NCBI GenBank assembly: GCA_902496665.1
Contig: CABVBU010000008.1
Span: 24,335 to 88,334, forward strand
Reading direction: 5' to 3'
Origin: an uncultured Clostridium sp.
GTDB lineage: Bacteria > Bacillota > Clostridia > Lachnospirales > Lachnospiraceae
DNA length: 64,000 bases
Shown here: in pieces, positions 20,601 through 28,184 of the stretch
Layout: every line of letters starts with the position of its first letter
How positions within the stretch are numbered: the first letter of the stretch is position 1
Position numbers and translations under genes: made by a program
Notes under the pieces: model-generated
Database searches by the model: none
Told to the model about the DNA's origin: nothing
Seen by the model: the letters and a program-made list of their open reading frames with translations, nothing else

Positions 20601-23600
20601 AGAAATGAGGCGGATAACGGGGATGGTGCCGTGCGATGTTATACGGCGGATACGATGATCCTTGGAAGCCAGTATTTTCTTGAGGCGATGAGGGCAAAGG
20701 AGATCCGGCCATTTGCGAGAAAGGCAGCTGGGGCCGGAGAGCTTTTCTATGGAACGGTTCCTGCCGGAACACCGATCTGCCAGGAGAGTGATCTGGTAAG
20801 CTTTACAGATAAAAATGGGCTGCAGACAGGAACACTCATGGCGATCCCGACGATCCGGGATATCGAGGAAAAGGGGATTCTCCAGGCAGTGGGATACGCA
20901 AAAACACCGAATCCGCTTCCTGCGGGAGTCTATGTGCTGGCGGAGGTGAAGCCGCCGTCCGGGTATGTGCGATCAGGGCCTGTGGCAGTGGAGATATACA
21001 GTGACCGGATCCTGTATTCTGGCGGCAGGACAGAAGGAAAAACGGCGGCAGCAGTTTACGGGTACGAGCAGGATCCAGATGGAATCCACCCGGAAAATGT
21101 CACGGATACTGCCAGGATATATGCGGAAAACACCGCAACAATTCTGGAAATTTCAAAAACAAAGATAATAGACTCAACTCGTGGAATGAAAGTATCAGGG
21201 CGAGTGGAAGGAACGATATCGGAACTTCGTGCACAGTATGGACTTGAGAATCTTGATCTTGCCTACAATCATGCAGGTACATACCAGGGATTTGGCTGGA
21301 AAAAGGGGACTCTGGAGATGCTGGAGCAGAGGAAGCGCGACGGAGAACGGGTGGAGATTGTCTATGAGAATGGAATCTTTCAGGGTTACGGTTATGTGAC
21401 GAGAAAACTGGAGACGGCAGATCATCAGAATCCGTATGTAACAGGAGCGAAGCTTGCACTTTATGACGCGATCCGGATCAAGCAGACCGGGGATTCACAG
21501 GATCATGCATTTGAAGGTGTTGAGGTCACAAGGGACAGAAACGGAAATGTGACAGATATTGTCGTAAAAGAGGGATATGCCGGAGAAAAGCTGGAATTTT
21601 CCCGAGACAGAGCGTCAGTAGATGAGATGCGGGGAGAAGATACCTGGGAAATCAAGACAGTGAAGCGAAGGGATACATCAGTCTTATTCTATGATCTTGG
21701 AAATCTTGATGTGATAAAAAAGGGAAAAGACGGGACTTTCTACGGCTATGACCGGGAAGGACGGCAGCAGAAGATCACCTTTGATACAGAATCGATCTAT
21801 GCGTTGAAAAACGGACAGCCGGTATTTGAAATATCGGGAGGCGATTTTACAAAACTTGTGTATGACCGGAAATCGAAGGTATTTACTGCAATGGATCCGG
21901 AGACCATACTGTTTCATCTCGATGGATCTTTGTGCAGGGATGCGGAGGTCGATGCCTACACAGGCCTGGCATATGTGAAGAAGACAGAAATCGGATCGAA
22001 TGGAAGAGAACAGCAGGTATTCTATGTATGGCCGGTGGTAAAGGAAACAGACACAGCGGGAAATCTGACTGGAAGAAGAAAAATACTGACGGGAAGACCG
22101 GCGGAAATCATGGAAGGAAGTGAGAATGCCTATATTACGGGAACGTGGAACACGGAAACAGGGGTTTTTGAAAAATGGATGGAACCAGTTCTCGATGAGT
22201 TTGGCCTGGTGAAATATTATCCGGAGAGCGGAGCTCTGTATAAAAAGGGTGAGCCGGTCTATGACCGGGATGGGGATTATGTGACATACCGGTATGAGGA
22301 TCTTCTGGAGATGGAAAACCGGGCTGCGTATCATTTAAATGAGAGAGAAAAGCTGCTTGATGTGGGAGATCCGGAGAATGAGGCGGATGATGTGCCGCTA
22401 AAGCACAGGAAAGGAGAGGCATATCTGATTCCAAATGTGTGGATCAGCGGCGAAAAAACGATTCAGGATGGGCGGATGGATGAAAGGACGGACGGACAGC
22501 CGGACCTTTTAAGACGGGTGATCCCGGGCAGCTATATCCTGGAAGAACTGGAAGCGCCGGATGGTTATGTCCGCACGTTCCCATCAGCAGTGGAAGTGAA
22601 GGAGACGAATGAGATCCAGAGAGTACTCCTGTCGGATGAAAAAACAAAGGTAGAGATCGCAAAAATCGACGGAACAGAAGATTACCGCCAGAAGGTAGAA
22701 AACCGCACAGATATGGAGACAGGTGAAACAGGCACAGAAATCCGGGGCACATACAGCCAGACTTTTGTAACAGGGGCGAAGCTTGCGCTCTTTAAGGCAA
22801 AGCGGGTAAATACTGCCGATCATGATAAATATCCTAAAGGATATTATCTCGTGAAGACAGAGGAGACACCAGCTGTGTGGAACTCGGAAGATCCTGTGGA
22901 TAACCACAAAGTTTCAGTCACTGCAATGTGGATAACGGATGAAAAACCGAAATATTTTGAAGGAATTCCTGTAGGTGATTATATTCTGGAGGAACTAGAA
23001 ACACCGGGTGGCTACATTCCTGCATCCATGGAGATTACAGTGGAGGAAACAGGAAATCTGCAGAGCTTTGTTTTGAAAGACGATCATACGAAGCTGGAGG
23101 TCCTTAAGCTTGAGAGAAATGCATCCGGGGAGAAAGAACCGTTATCCTGGCCTGCCGCAGCAGAGTTTGTCCTCTGTGAGGCAGCTCTGGATGAAAATGG
23201 GGAAGCAAAGACGGAAAACGGCGCTTATCTGTACCGGAAAGATCGAATTGTGGACAGTTGGAAAGCGGATGATCTGTCGGAATATGTTCCGGCGATTCCA
23301 GAGGTGTATGAAAAGATGTTTGGGCAGTATGGAAATGAATTCCGGCAGTTCTCGTGGAAAAAGGAATCTGAAGGAAGAGTCACTTCAGGAAATGCCCGAC
23401 TTCTGGAGGATATGGCGACGGAAAACAGAAAAATTATCACACAGATCTGGGAATTATCGGATGGAAGCAGAATGCGGGTCTCAGTCACAGTTGATGGAGA
23501 TCCGAAAAGATTAACATCCGACGGTCAGCTGTCACCGCGGTTTGAATACCAGTTCCGCTATCATGACAGATCGTCCGAGAGGTATCCGGGAATGACCAGT

Positions 23601-24836
23601 TATGATGTGAGATCCGGTCTGCACCGAATTGACCGGATCCCGGAAGGAAAATATGTGCTTCTTGAGACGAGAGTTCCGGACGGTTATCAGGGAGCGGAAC
23701 CGATCCTTATCACGGTAGACCAGACGGGGAATATCGTCCGTTATGAGGTGGAAAACAGACGGACACCAGAAGAAAAGATGGCATGTGGCAGGATCAGGAT
23801 CCGAAAGACAGATGCGGAGGATAAAGAATTGAAACTTTCCGGGGCATGGTTTGAGGCGGTCTGCGTACAGACGGGAGAAAAGACGGTATTTATGACAGGT
23901 GCGGACGGAATTGCGCTGTCACCGAAGCTCCCGATCGGTTATCTGAAAAATGGTGCCTGGGTCATGTACGAGTATGAGGTTCGGGAGATCCAGTCCCCGC
24001 CCGGATATGGGTGTTCGGAAGAGACATTTTCTGTCGTATTTGACAGGGAAAAAGAATCGGTGATCCAGTTGTATGAACTTTCGATTACGAATAAAAAGAC
24101 GAGAGCGCAGTTCAGCAAGTTAGATATGGTGACAGGGGAAGAACTTCCTGGAGCGTCCCTGGAGTTAAAAACGGCGGATGGAACGGTCATCGATTCCTGG
24201 ATATCAGGGAAAACTCCGCATTTTGTGGAGGGAACGCTGACAGCAGGAGAGACGTATATCCTGACGGAAATATCTGCGCCGGATGGGTATGAGATCGCTG
24301 AATCCATCAAATTTACAGTGCCAATGGATGGAAGCTTTATAAAAATCGAGATGACAGACCATAGAAAAACACCGGACGAGCCGGAAAGACCTACTAAACC
24401 GGAGCTGCCGACAGAGCCGGATGAACCTGAGACAACGGAACCGGAAAAGACGCCGACAGCACCAGGGGAATCGGAGACGCCTGAGAGTCCGGCAGAGCCG
24501 GAACAGCCAACAGCGCCCACTCCGCATGACAAACCGAAGAAACCGGTGGAGGCAGAGTGGACAGAACCGGAATCAGAGGAGGAATCGAAACCAGAACGGG
24601 ACCGGGAAAAGACGTATGGCAGGATCACGGTACGCTATGAGCGGGAATTTTCCGGCAGTGCAGAGGGAGGAGTCCGTCAGAAGGACAGGACAAGTCTCAG
24701 GACCCCGGAGACTGGAGATACCCGGAGACCGGAAATTGCGGTATTTGGTCTGTTTATCGGATTCCTTGGTCTTTGGTATCTGCATATAAAGAAGGAGGAA
24801 AATGAGAGAAAAGAAGAACGTAAGGATAAAAAATGA
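14664..24836 (+). CDS. Giant SpaA/Cna-B-repeat surface adhesin with TPETG sorting signal
   Basis: 3390 residues, by far the largest gene here. A signal peptide ends near residue 33 (FPSEA). The N-terminal domain has 'APYYCLDGG' (Cys47) and 'TETQAKRLFWAYP' (Gln76), reminiscent of Cys-Gln thioester adhesin domains, though unproven. At least eight SpaA/Cna-B-like repeats follow, marked by 'EELEAPDGYV', 'EELETPGGYI', 'ETRVPDGYQG', 'TEISAPDGYE', 'AEVKPPSGYV' and 'VREIQSPPGYG'. Such domains form Lys-Asn isopeptide bonds. Next is a Pro/Thr/Glu stalk (about residues 3235-3320), then TPETGD, a hydrophobic helix and a basic tail. This is a sortase signal, a variant of LPXTG. No sortase is in the window. 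Its end overlaps the next gene by 35 bases. Confidence 0.88.
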   Translation: MEEKKRRRWLAGFLAVIMTITGVGIPLPFPSEASDVWPQKSTAPYYCLDGGKGWKKVDRYDMYKFDTMPSPLTETQAKRLFWAYPDNWSALKDAAKKFDPGLYAEIASTTSSANIVKYVKDDAGTKFAWVADNPEIEDRAIAVMEQASSVGLAAGKEAPDAIRGATSEDTAVPFQVLPFSDGPGALDTEFVLGKEFIRDIAKIEPQSVWDNGSTGGNVGWLDASQDKNIAKSVMGQNLYEVTWSGDAIRIHNNGSVTANENAVGSNMTDEEKYNKTTVRYKITMKGNSGWYTEGSWNPEYLREWMDFKVCINAPEHQRLYKADMRIIPSDMVFYLVISQDGESGEPGGAGDGEMPEYGVETPTLEFQIYRHKETFSADYNVRLVKHDDETGMPLKGSQFYLYERFEDGGKISKTDGEGRLAEKNLSFRPWSGFQVFSEGTTDEKGEITYKDARKYAYEKTYCDGHAAPSWANMPEDQEDGDSGDEDGKKSDAYEEAAEQTRDNNRAAAKQWMELVEACETEAEGGCHFHWLADENAYDEVQEVLESGEPDGRSRKSAGNERKLRAASEAAFEESGCKADCEETYRKFIGLRFTYTWKEIQARNGYILHDLHLDDIPVEMITTDSSQAGADAEKRSGSSREITENIWYSGNGMTGGSTVSERKIPVVKSRAGTIMKRTASNAEADTKEAAVKVTASNAEKKSIFDRFYGWFMGRSREEADDGEESDDWGEFEGVGDFEDILADAEEDGIRHLDLGDSERYSHCNGAEDCGDAWHVYDHRTEGRIHITKKDRDLFRGESDDYSSYGDAEGDGTLEGAVYGLFAAEDIVHPDAEVTGNGILTNTGVVYKKNDLVAAAATDQDGNADFLCYTEAPGMEYDYTAGKIRKRTDISWNGPGNLYQENMEKNGNWWIGRPLILGKYYIKELSRSEGYELSVNGMDQEITNRGAGFETPGSVTDANGTAVVTMPELAAAMEGDDGSGKGYDELPFAVTSVGTAGENGDEGYEIFAYGFPEGTKFYRVDTGEELVTGPHVTGTEEVIVKDEAGRTVWKRAESGSSDLLYQPELDAAGNITGQEPVSRIEPQILKAEQIPEKIPMSLSNLSVNEEDERFQVKLEDCDLSDETSESFLFLKAQTEELLGKNGYEVPVTAGGIRSLEDVPVYSRGVKKGQKDLWGMTTDPGEPAKKTVYGAAVQEITVPAEKNSCVLDLMRSIFSWYQEHPQWNFCGIDGIRKEDAGYQVTLYAGASSIGNRRFFTSKVENGKKTTDSVYAVYEDPVNLRWVYQEYKNSGKFRFQIDRQYVIGSAGNRRYYLDATLTPALMPGTDGKLTEIMHQVMVYHKEGEEVIDYLSGDPAHGYRVPLTRTEDKIEVTTEKELVEKDVELQSVVREKTGVYRIQVRTSGKDSFGKDFNDGKTSLTLNFIVKLPEKDHVLTEKEIQMIGNANVWGYQAGDRIGYAEYLVKFSGAALAVSVSKNQAPSDTYITAKRLVYRGQDKISEDGDTGLTPVLVLERPVKQKVRVEKKTDDRKNIGNFRFKIYLKSNLERIFCTKDGEISWVDKNGKTVQIEEYQKNFPELVQKLYTKKADRQVLETVERKIDPDHGKAGTVKGYNYEKFFAAIRTADADRWKRRGLLWNTSFKSFAASLITGKQNEINTSEYAKENAKRSDAVRQFAIDWYLKAEQEQMKQGENAYSDEQYDHALYLAIQKAEDYLQPFFKYDLEKIYAITWDSEENGGLDGDRTTLAVRKENGQAQEEAASAVSKYLPYGEYVIVEEQPHVPELLDFKNRHYEIDAPKEIFLPVAGGQTGAGDDWKEKYVYRTADSPWDLTKKYLIRFNEEPAENQKQELREYVICAHSNDGDFEVYPYGLSEKKRAVHYEPYRNEKVKQYYHYRSDSENGAKKDGKEMMTGVKTAYDGEYAPMLVPWSIVDPNEENEDTVWAGYGEKTFLNRKYFSNLRIEKLDAETGEPILHDDAVFGVYRAERNEADNGDGAVRCYTADTMILGSQYFLEAMRAKEIRPFARKAAGAGELFYGTVPAGTPICQESDLVSFTDKNGLQTGTLMAIPTIRDIEEKGILQAVGYAKTPNPLPAGVYVLAEVKPPSGYVRSGPVAVEIYSDRILYSGGRTEGKTAAAVYGYEQDPDGIHPENVTDTARIYAENTATILEISKTKIIDSTRGMKVSGRVEGTISELRAQYGLENLDLAYNHAGTYQGFGWKKGTLEMLEQRKRDGERVEIVYENGIFQGYGYVTRKLETADHQNPYVTGAKLALYDAIRIKQTGDSQDHAFEGVEVTRDRNGNVTDIVVKEGYAGEKLEFSRDRASVDEMRGEDTWEIKTVKRRDTSVLFYDLGNLDVIKKGKDGTFYGYDREGRQQKITFDTESIYALKNGQPVFEISGGDFTKLVYDRKSKVFTAMDPETILFHLDGSLCRDAEVDAYTGLAYVKKTEIGSNGREQQVFYVWPVVKETDTAGNLTGRRKILTGRPAEIMEGSENAYITGTWNTETGVFEKWMEPVLDEFGLVKYYPESGALYKKGEPVYDRDGDYVTYRYEDLLEMENRAAYHLNEREKLLDVGDPENEADDVPLKHRKGEAYLIPNVWISGEKTIQDGRMDERTDGQPDLLRRVIPGSYILEELEAPDGYVRTFPSAVEVKETNEIQRVLLSDEKTKVEIAKIDGTEDYRQKVENRTDMETGETGTEIRGTYSQTFVTGAKLALFKAKRVNTADHDKYPKGYYLVKTEETPAVWNSEDPVDNHKVSVTAMWITDEKPKYFEGIPVGDYILEELETPGGYIPASMEITVEETGNLQSFVLKDDHTKLEVLKLERNASGEKEPLSWPAAAEFVLCEAALDENGEAKTENGAYLYRKDRIVDSWKADDLSEYVPAIPEVYEKMFGQYGNEFRQFSWKKESEGRVTSGNARLLEDMATENRKIITQIWELSDGSRMRVSVTVDGDPKRLTSDGQLSPRFEYQFRYHDRSSERYPGMTSYDVRSGLHRIDRIPEGKYVLLETRVPDGYQGAEPILITVDQTGNIVRYEVENRRTPEEKMACGRIRIRKTDAEDKELKLSGAWFEAVCVQTGEKTVFMTGADGIALSPKLPIGYLKNGAWVMYEYEVREIQSPPGYGCSEETFSVVFDREKESVIQLYELSITNKKTRAQFSKLDMVTGEELPGASLELKTADGTVIDSWISGKTPHFVEGTLTAGETYILTEISAPDGYEIAESIKFTVPMDGSFIKIEMTDHRKTPDEPERPTKPELPTEPDEPETTEPEKTPTAPGESETPESPAEPEQPTAPTPHDKPKKPVEAEWTEPESEEESKPERDREKTYGRITVRYEREFSGSAEGGVRQKDRTSLRTPETGDTRRPEIAVFGLFIGFLGLWYLHIKKEENERKEERKDKK

Positions 24837-25944
24837 TGGGAGCCGAATATTCCGGCTTCCTGTCAAAAAAATTTCCGGTTTTTTAGGAAGTGTGATGTTT
24901 CTGTCATGTCTGGCATTTCCGCTGCCTACGTTTGCAGAGAGAATGTTGCAGGATGAAACCATACTAGAGGAGGAAATATCATTGGAAGAGGAGGCACTAT
25001 CAGCGGAGAAAATATCGCAGACGGAGGAAACGAAGTTGGAAGAAGAAAAAGCATTTGCGGAGGAAACACTTTTCACGGAGGAGGCAGCATCTGGAAATAA
25101 AAAATCAGAAGAAAAAGAGACTCTGACCTATGAAAGCCCGATATTTACGGATGGAGGTGAGGCATTCATACCGGAAGAGACAAGAATCGAAGGGGAAAAG
25201 GAATACCGGTTGGTATCAAAACGAATCAGAAATGCGAAAAAAGCCGGAGAAATAACATATGCCCAGGTGACAATTCCCTATGACCTGGAAGGTGATGATA
25301 CAGTGCCGGAGACGGCAGACGTTCCGCTTATCGATGAGGAGTCCGGCATAGAGTTTGAGCGGGAACTTTCTCTTATAGATGTGGAAGAGACATCGAGAAG
25401 CTGGTCGGATACCTTTTCCTTTTTTGTGACGGTATCTGGATACGGGGCAGATTCGTTCTATTTGGGAGATATGGAGATTCCTGGCGATGCAGATCTTGCT
25501 GATTATGGAGAAAAATTTTTAGAACTTGCAGGGCTGTCCCTGGAATATTATCGGGTGGACCGGGTGGAATGGGACGGAGAACCTTATATGGACGGGGAGG
25601 TGATGTGCAGAAATGCAACTGCAGGCGGAAGCAAGCTGATTCGAAATGTAAAAGCCAAATATGGAGGCCAGATCCGAACACCGGATCTGGAAGGAAAGCA
25701 GTATATTGGAATTTATGAGGAAGTTCTTCCAGAAACGGAAAATAAGACAGAGAACGCAAGCCTGGCGGAAGAAGAAATGGATCACTCAGATCTTTTGAAA
25801 GCCAGTCTGGCAGAGAGGATCATAGAATGGCTGGAGAGCCATGTCACAACGATAACGGTCAGTATCGGGATCCTGCTCTTTTTAGCAGCGGGAATCTGGT
25901 TATTCGTGAAGACAGGAAAAAAGCCAGGGCGTCAGTCACCCTAG
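24802..25944 (+). CDS. Exported single-pass membrane protein, Glu-rich, function unknown
   Basis: 380 residues. It has a signal peptide (hydrophobic core around residues 27-43, ending PTFA) and a strongly Glu-rich, low-complexity region (about 46-110). A folded domain with no recognised family follows ('YAQVTIPYDLEGDD', 'SFFVTVSGYGADSFYLG'). A transmembrane helix near residues 350-370 leads to a short basic tail. The start lies inside the adhesin gene behind AAGGAGG, so translation is coupled and it probably serves the adhesin. Its stop overlaps the end of the convergent ArsC-like gene by nine bases. Confidence 0.7.
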   Translation: MREKKNVRIKNDGSRIFRLPVKKISGFLGSVMFLSCLAFPLPTFAERMLQDETILEEEISLEEEALSAEKISQTEETKLEEEKAFAEETLFTEEAASGNKKSEEKETLTYESPIFTDGGEAFIPEETRIEGEKEYRLVSKRIRNAKKAGEITYAQVTIPYDLEGDDTVPETADVPLIDEESGIEFERELSLIDVEETSRSWSDTFSFFVTVSGYGADSFYLGDMEIPGDADLADYGEKFLELAGLSLEYYRVDRVEWDGEPYMDGEVMCRNATAGGSKLIRNVKAKYGGQIRTPDLEGKQYIGIYEEVLPETENKTENASLAEEEMDHSDLLKASLAERIIEWLESHVTTITVSIGILLFLAAGIWLFVKTGKKPGRQSP

Positions 25945-26292
25945 CTTTTCCTGCCAGTCTTTTTCCTTAAAACCGGTGAGAACAAAGGAATCGCTGATAA
26001 CTAACGGACGTTTTACAAGCATTCCGTCTGTTGCGAGCAGGGCGATCTGCTCTTCTTCGTTCATCGTTGGGAGTTTATCCTTCAATCCCATGGATTTATA
26101 GATAAGTCCGCTGGTGTTAAAGAATTTTTTTAACGGAAGTCCGCTCTTTTTATACCATTCTTTCAGTTCCTCCGCAGTGGGATTGTTCTCCTTGATGTGG
26201 CGGCTGGTATAGGATACATGATGCTCATCAAGCCAGCGCTTTGCCTTCTGACAGGTAGAACAGGGCGGATATTCTAGAAAAAGAATACTCAT
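25936..26292 (-). CDS. ArsC/Spx-family protein (arsenate reductase-like)
   Basis: 118 residues, thioredoxin-like fold. 'YPPCSTCQKAKRWLDEHH' carries a CxxC near the N-terminus, followed by 'HIKENNPTAEELKEWYKKSG' and 'LATDGMLVKRPLVIS', the conserved core of the ArsC/YffB/Spx family. The Clostridia members have unknown substrates; true arsenate reduction or Spx-like RNA polymerase binding cannot be told apart here. ATG 26292 has GGAGGTG upstream. A longer frame runs to 26424, but it would include the promoter. The gene is convergent with the membrane-protein gene and overlaps it by nine bases. Confidence 0.8.
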   Translation of the reverse strand: MSILFLEYPPCSTCQKAKRWLDEHHVSYTSRHIKENNPTAEELKEWYKKSGLPLKKFFNTSGLIYKSMGLKDKLPTMNEEEQIALLATDGMLVKRPLVISDSFVLTGFKEKDWQEKLG

Positions 26293-26316
26293 AGTGAAAA
26301 ACACCTCCATGGGCTT

Positions 26317-26345
26317 AGTATAATGGATTTTCGCGGAGAATACAA
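26317..26345 (-). promoter_or_regulatory. Predicted promoter of the ArsC/Spx-like gene
   Basis: On the minus strand TTGTAT and TATACT are separated by exactly 17 bases. It lies about 25 bases upstream of the ATG at 26292. Confidence 0.65.
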
Positions 26346-26479
26346 TGAGAAGGAAAAGAATTGAAGGGAGACTGCTGCGGTTCCCAGGATAGGACTGACG
26401 TGAAGAAGCCATTCTGTAAAACATGTGTTAATGGTGGAAAGTCCTAAAGAAACGGCAATCGCGGGCATAGAAGAAAAAC

Positions 26480-27004
26480 ATGGATATATTGATTTTCCTC
26501 TCAGAATTCATGGTTCCGCTCACGGTATTTTATATCGTTGGTTCCGGAATCCTCGCAAAACGACCGGTATTTGACGATTTCCTGGATGGTGCAAAGGAAG
26601 GAATGCGGACGGTGGCGGATGTACTTCCAACATTGATCGGACTGATGACTGCGGTGGGAGTTTTGAGAGCTTCCGGAATTCTGGAGGAATTATCAGAACT
26701 TTTGAAATTCCCAGCCGCACTCTGCCATATCCCGGTTCCGGTAATTCCGATCATCCTGGTGCGGATCATATCCAGTTCCGCGGCTGTCGGCCTGATCCTT
26801 GATATTTTTAAAGAATACGGTCCAGATTCCTTGGTGGGAAATATGGTCTCGATCATGATGGGGTGTACGGAGACGGTATTTTACACCATGAGTGTATATT
26901 TTATGTCTGCCCATATCCGAAGGACCCGTTGGACACTGCCGGGAGCTCTAGTCGCGACAGCGGCCGGGATAGCTGCAAGTATCTTTCTGGTGGATTTACT
27001 GTAA
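26480..27004 (+). CDS. spmB: Spore maturation protein B
   Basis: 174 residues, full length for SpmB. It is an integral membrane protein of the nucleoside-recognition fold with 'DFLDGAKEGMRTVADVLPTL' (residues 32-51), 'ARRSASSSAAVG'-type 'IISSSAAVGLILDIF' and 'MMGCTETVFYTMSVYF', all typical. In Bacillus it acts with SpmA in spore cortex/core dehydration. Here it is detached from spmA by the 26-kb block and has only a weak ribosome site (AGAAGAAAAA). It must therefore have its own promoter, possibly sporulation-specific, which I could not identify. Confidence 0.92.
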   Translation: MDILIFLSEFMVPLTVFYIVGSGILAKRPVFDDFLDGAKEGMRTVADVLPTLIGLMTAVGVLRASGILEELSELLKFPAALCHIPVPVIPIILVRIISSSAAVGLILDIFKEYGPDSLVGNMVSIMMGCTETVFYTMSVYFMSAHIRRTRWTLPGALVATAAGIAASIFLVDLL

Positions 27005-27120
27005 GACCGCCAGGATGTCAGGTAAAAAGCCAGGCGTTCTCAGCGGCAGAACAGCAGTGGGGACATAGCAGGAGAAGAGGCTGTAAGTCCTGAAATTTCC
27101 CGGAAAAACTTGGAAATCAG

Positions 27121-27149
27121 TTGTGCCGTCAGTTGGAATCGGTTATAAT
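27121..27149 (+). promoter_or_regulatory. Predicted sigma-A promoter of the MarR/FabT-like gene
   Basis: TTGTGC (27121-27126) and TATAAT (27144-27149) with 17-base spacing. It shows that the longer in-frame start at 27121 cannot be used. Confidence 0.65.
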
Positions 27150-27222
27150 AAAACCCATAAAAGACAAAAGATTCGGGCTGCCAGAAGAGATCAGACAGCC
27201 AGGGAGAAAGAGGATTCCGCTG

Positions 27223-27684
27223 TTGGACGATTATAAGGAACTGAATGAGATCCTGGTGAGATTATTCCGCAGCATCATGGATGTTGAGGAGAAAGCGGTC
27301 ATTACCCAGGAATTCCAGGATATAACAAATAACGATATGCATGTGATCGAGGCCATCGGCATAGGAACGCCGAAAAATATGTCCTCGATCGCGAAAAAAC
27401 TCTCCGTCACGGTGGGAACCCTGACGATCGCAATGAACAGCCTGGTTAAAAAAGGCTATGTGAAGAGAGAACGCGGTGAGGAAGACCGTCGGGTCGTATA
27501 TATTTCGCTTTCAGATAAGGGCAAAAAGGCGTTTGTTCATCATGCAAGATTCCACAAAGAGATGATCACATCCATCATGGATGAATTTGATGATGATGAG
27601 AAAAAGATCCTGATCCGGGGTCTCACGAAACTGGATAACTGGTTTAAGGATAAGGAGGAAGAGAATAAAAAAAATCGGGTGTAG
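27223..27684 (+). CDS. MarR-family transcription regulator, FabT-like
   Basis: 153 residues. Winged helix-turn-helix with 'NMSSIAKKLSVTVGTLTIAM' (recognition helix region) and wing 'KKGYVKRERGEEDRRVVYIS'. The N-terminal 'YKELNEILVRLFRSIMDVEE' and 'NDMHVIEAIG' resemble FabT, the fatty-acid synthesis repressor, rather than stress-type MarR proteins. I chose TTG 27223 (after AGAAAGAGG), since the region upstream is the promoter. No fab gene is adjacent; the next genes encode a peptide transporter. Its targets are therefore unknown. Confidence 0.75.
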   Translation: MDDYKELNEILVRLFRSIMDVEEKAVITQEFQDITNNDMHVIEAIGIGTPKNMSSIAKKLSVTVGTLTIAMNSLVKKGYVKRERGEEDRRVVYISLSDKGKKAFVHHARFHKEMITSIMDEFDDDEKKILIRGLTKLDNWFKDKEEENKKNRV

Positions 27685-27723
27685 GAACGATAGATACCGC
27701 CCCATAATAAGAGGTGTAAAAGG

Positions 27724-27757
27724 CAGATGTTCTTAATTAAAGGACATCTGTTTTTTT
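27724..27757 (+). terminator. Terminator after the MarR/FabT-like gene
   Basis: CAGATGTTCTT pairs with AAGGACATCTG (loop AATTA-like), followed by seven T. Confidence 0.8.
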
Positions 27758-28062
27758 ATGCAGAAAATCATAGAGCAGGCAGTGGGAATGGCAATGAAGG
27801 TAAGTCTGCCGGATGTCCATCTGACACGGACACACGCCAGAAAAAAGGATACCGATAAGAAGATGGAGAAGGAGTAGAATAACAATACTTAAAAAAGTAA
27901 AGCAAATATAAAAATAACTTTACAATATTAAATACAATCCACAAAACAAGTACTTATTTAAAGATGGTCAATAGTTCACTCTGAACAAAATTTCCAGCCA
28001 CATTGTAAAAAACAACTAAATGAACTGGCAAAATAGTCTGAATATATATGCATAATCGTTAA
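27758..28062. other. AT-rich intergenic region before the peptide transporter operon
   Basis: A 39-codon frame at 27758-27877 (begins MQKIIEQAVG, ends KKMEKE) starts inside the terminator tail with no ribosome site, so it is probably not a gene. The remaining 180 bases are very AT-rich with no recognised element. Confidence 0.4.
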
Positions 28063-28091
28063 TTGACAAATCCAATTATGGACAGTAGAAT
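28063..28091 (+). promoter_or_regulatory. Strong predicted promoter of the dpp-like operon
   Basis: TTGACA (28063-28068) and TAGAAT (28086-28091), 17-base spacer. Confidence 0.75.
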
Positions 28092-28143
28092 AAAACGCAA
28101 TTACAGGAGCAGAAAAAACAAAAAGAAAAAAGATAATTGTTGA

Positions 28144-28184
28144 GCATACAATGGCGTATCAAAAGACGCATTGTGTGCTTTTTT
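28144..28184 (+). terminator. Terminator hairpin inside the dpp-like leader (attenuator candidate)
   Basis: GCATACAATG pairs with CATTGTGTGC, continued by CGT/ACG, then TTTTTT. It lies between the promoter and the first gene. ATTGT (28136-28140) can instead pair with ACAAT (28148-28152), and CAATTA (28098-28103) with TAATTG (28134-28139), giving competing folds. Confidence 0.6.

Noticed and set aside
23939..24628. Minus-strand frame rich in Ser and Gly opposite the adhesin stalk
   Set aside because: It mirrors the Pro/Glu-rich stalk codons of the plus-strand gene, which produces low-complexity antisense frames.
26293..26470. Minus-strand frame with hydrophobic residues upstream of the ArsC-like gene, possible spmA remnant
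   Set aside because: The translated sequence does not match SpmA, and the region contains the ArsC-like gene's promoter.
27758..27877. 39-codon frame starting in a terminator tail
   Set aside because: No ribosome site, start overlaps the terminator T-run, and no similarity to a known small protein.
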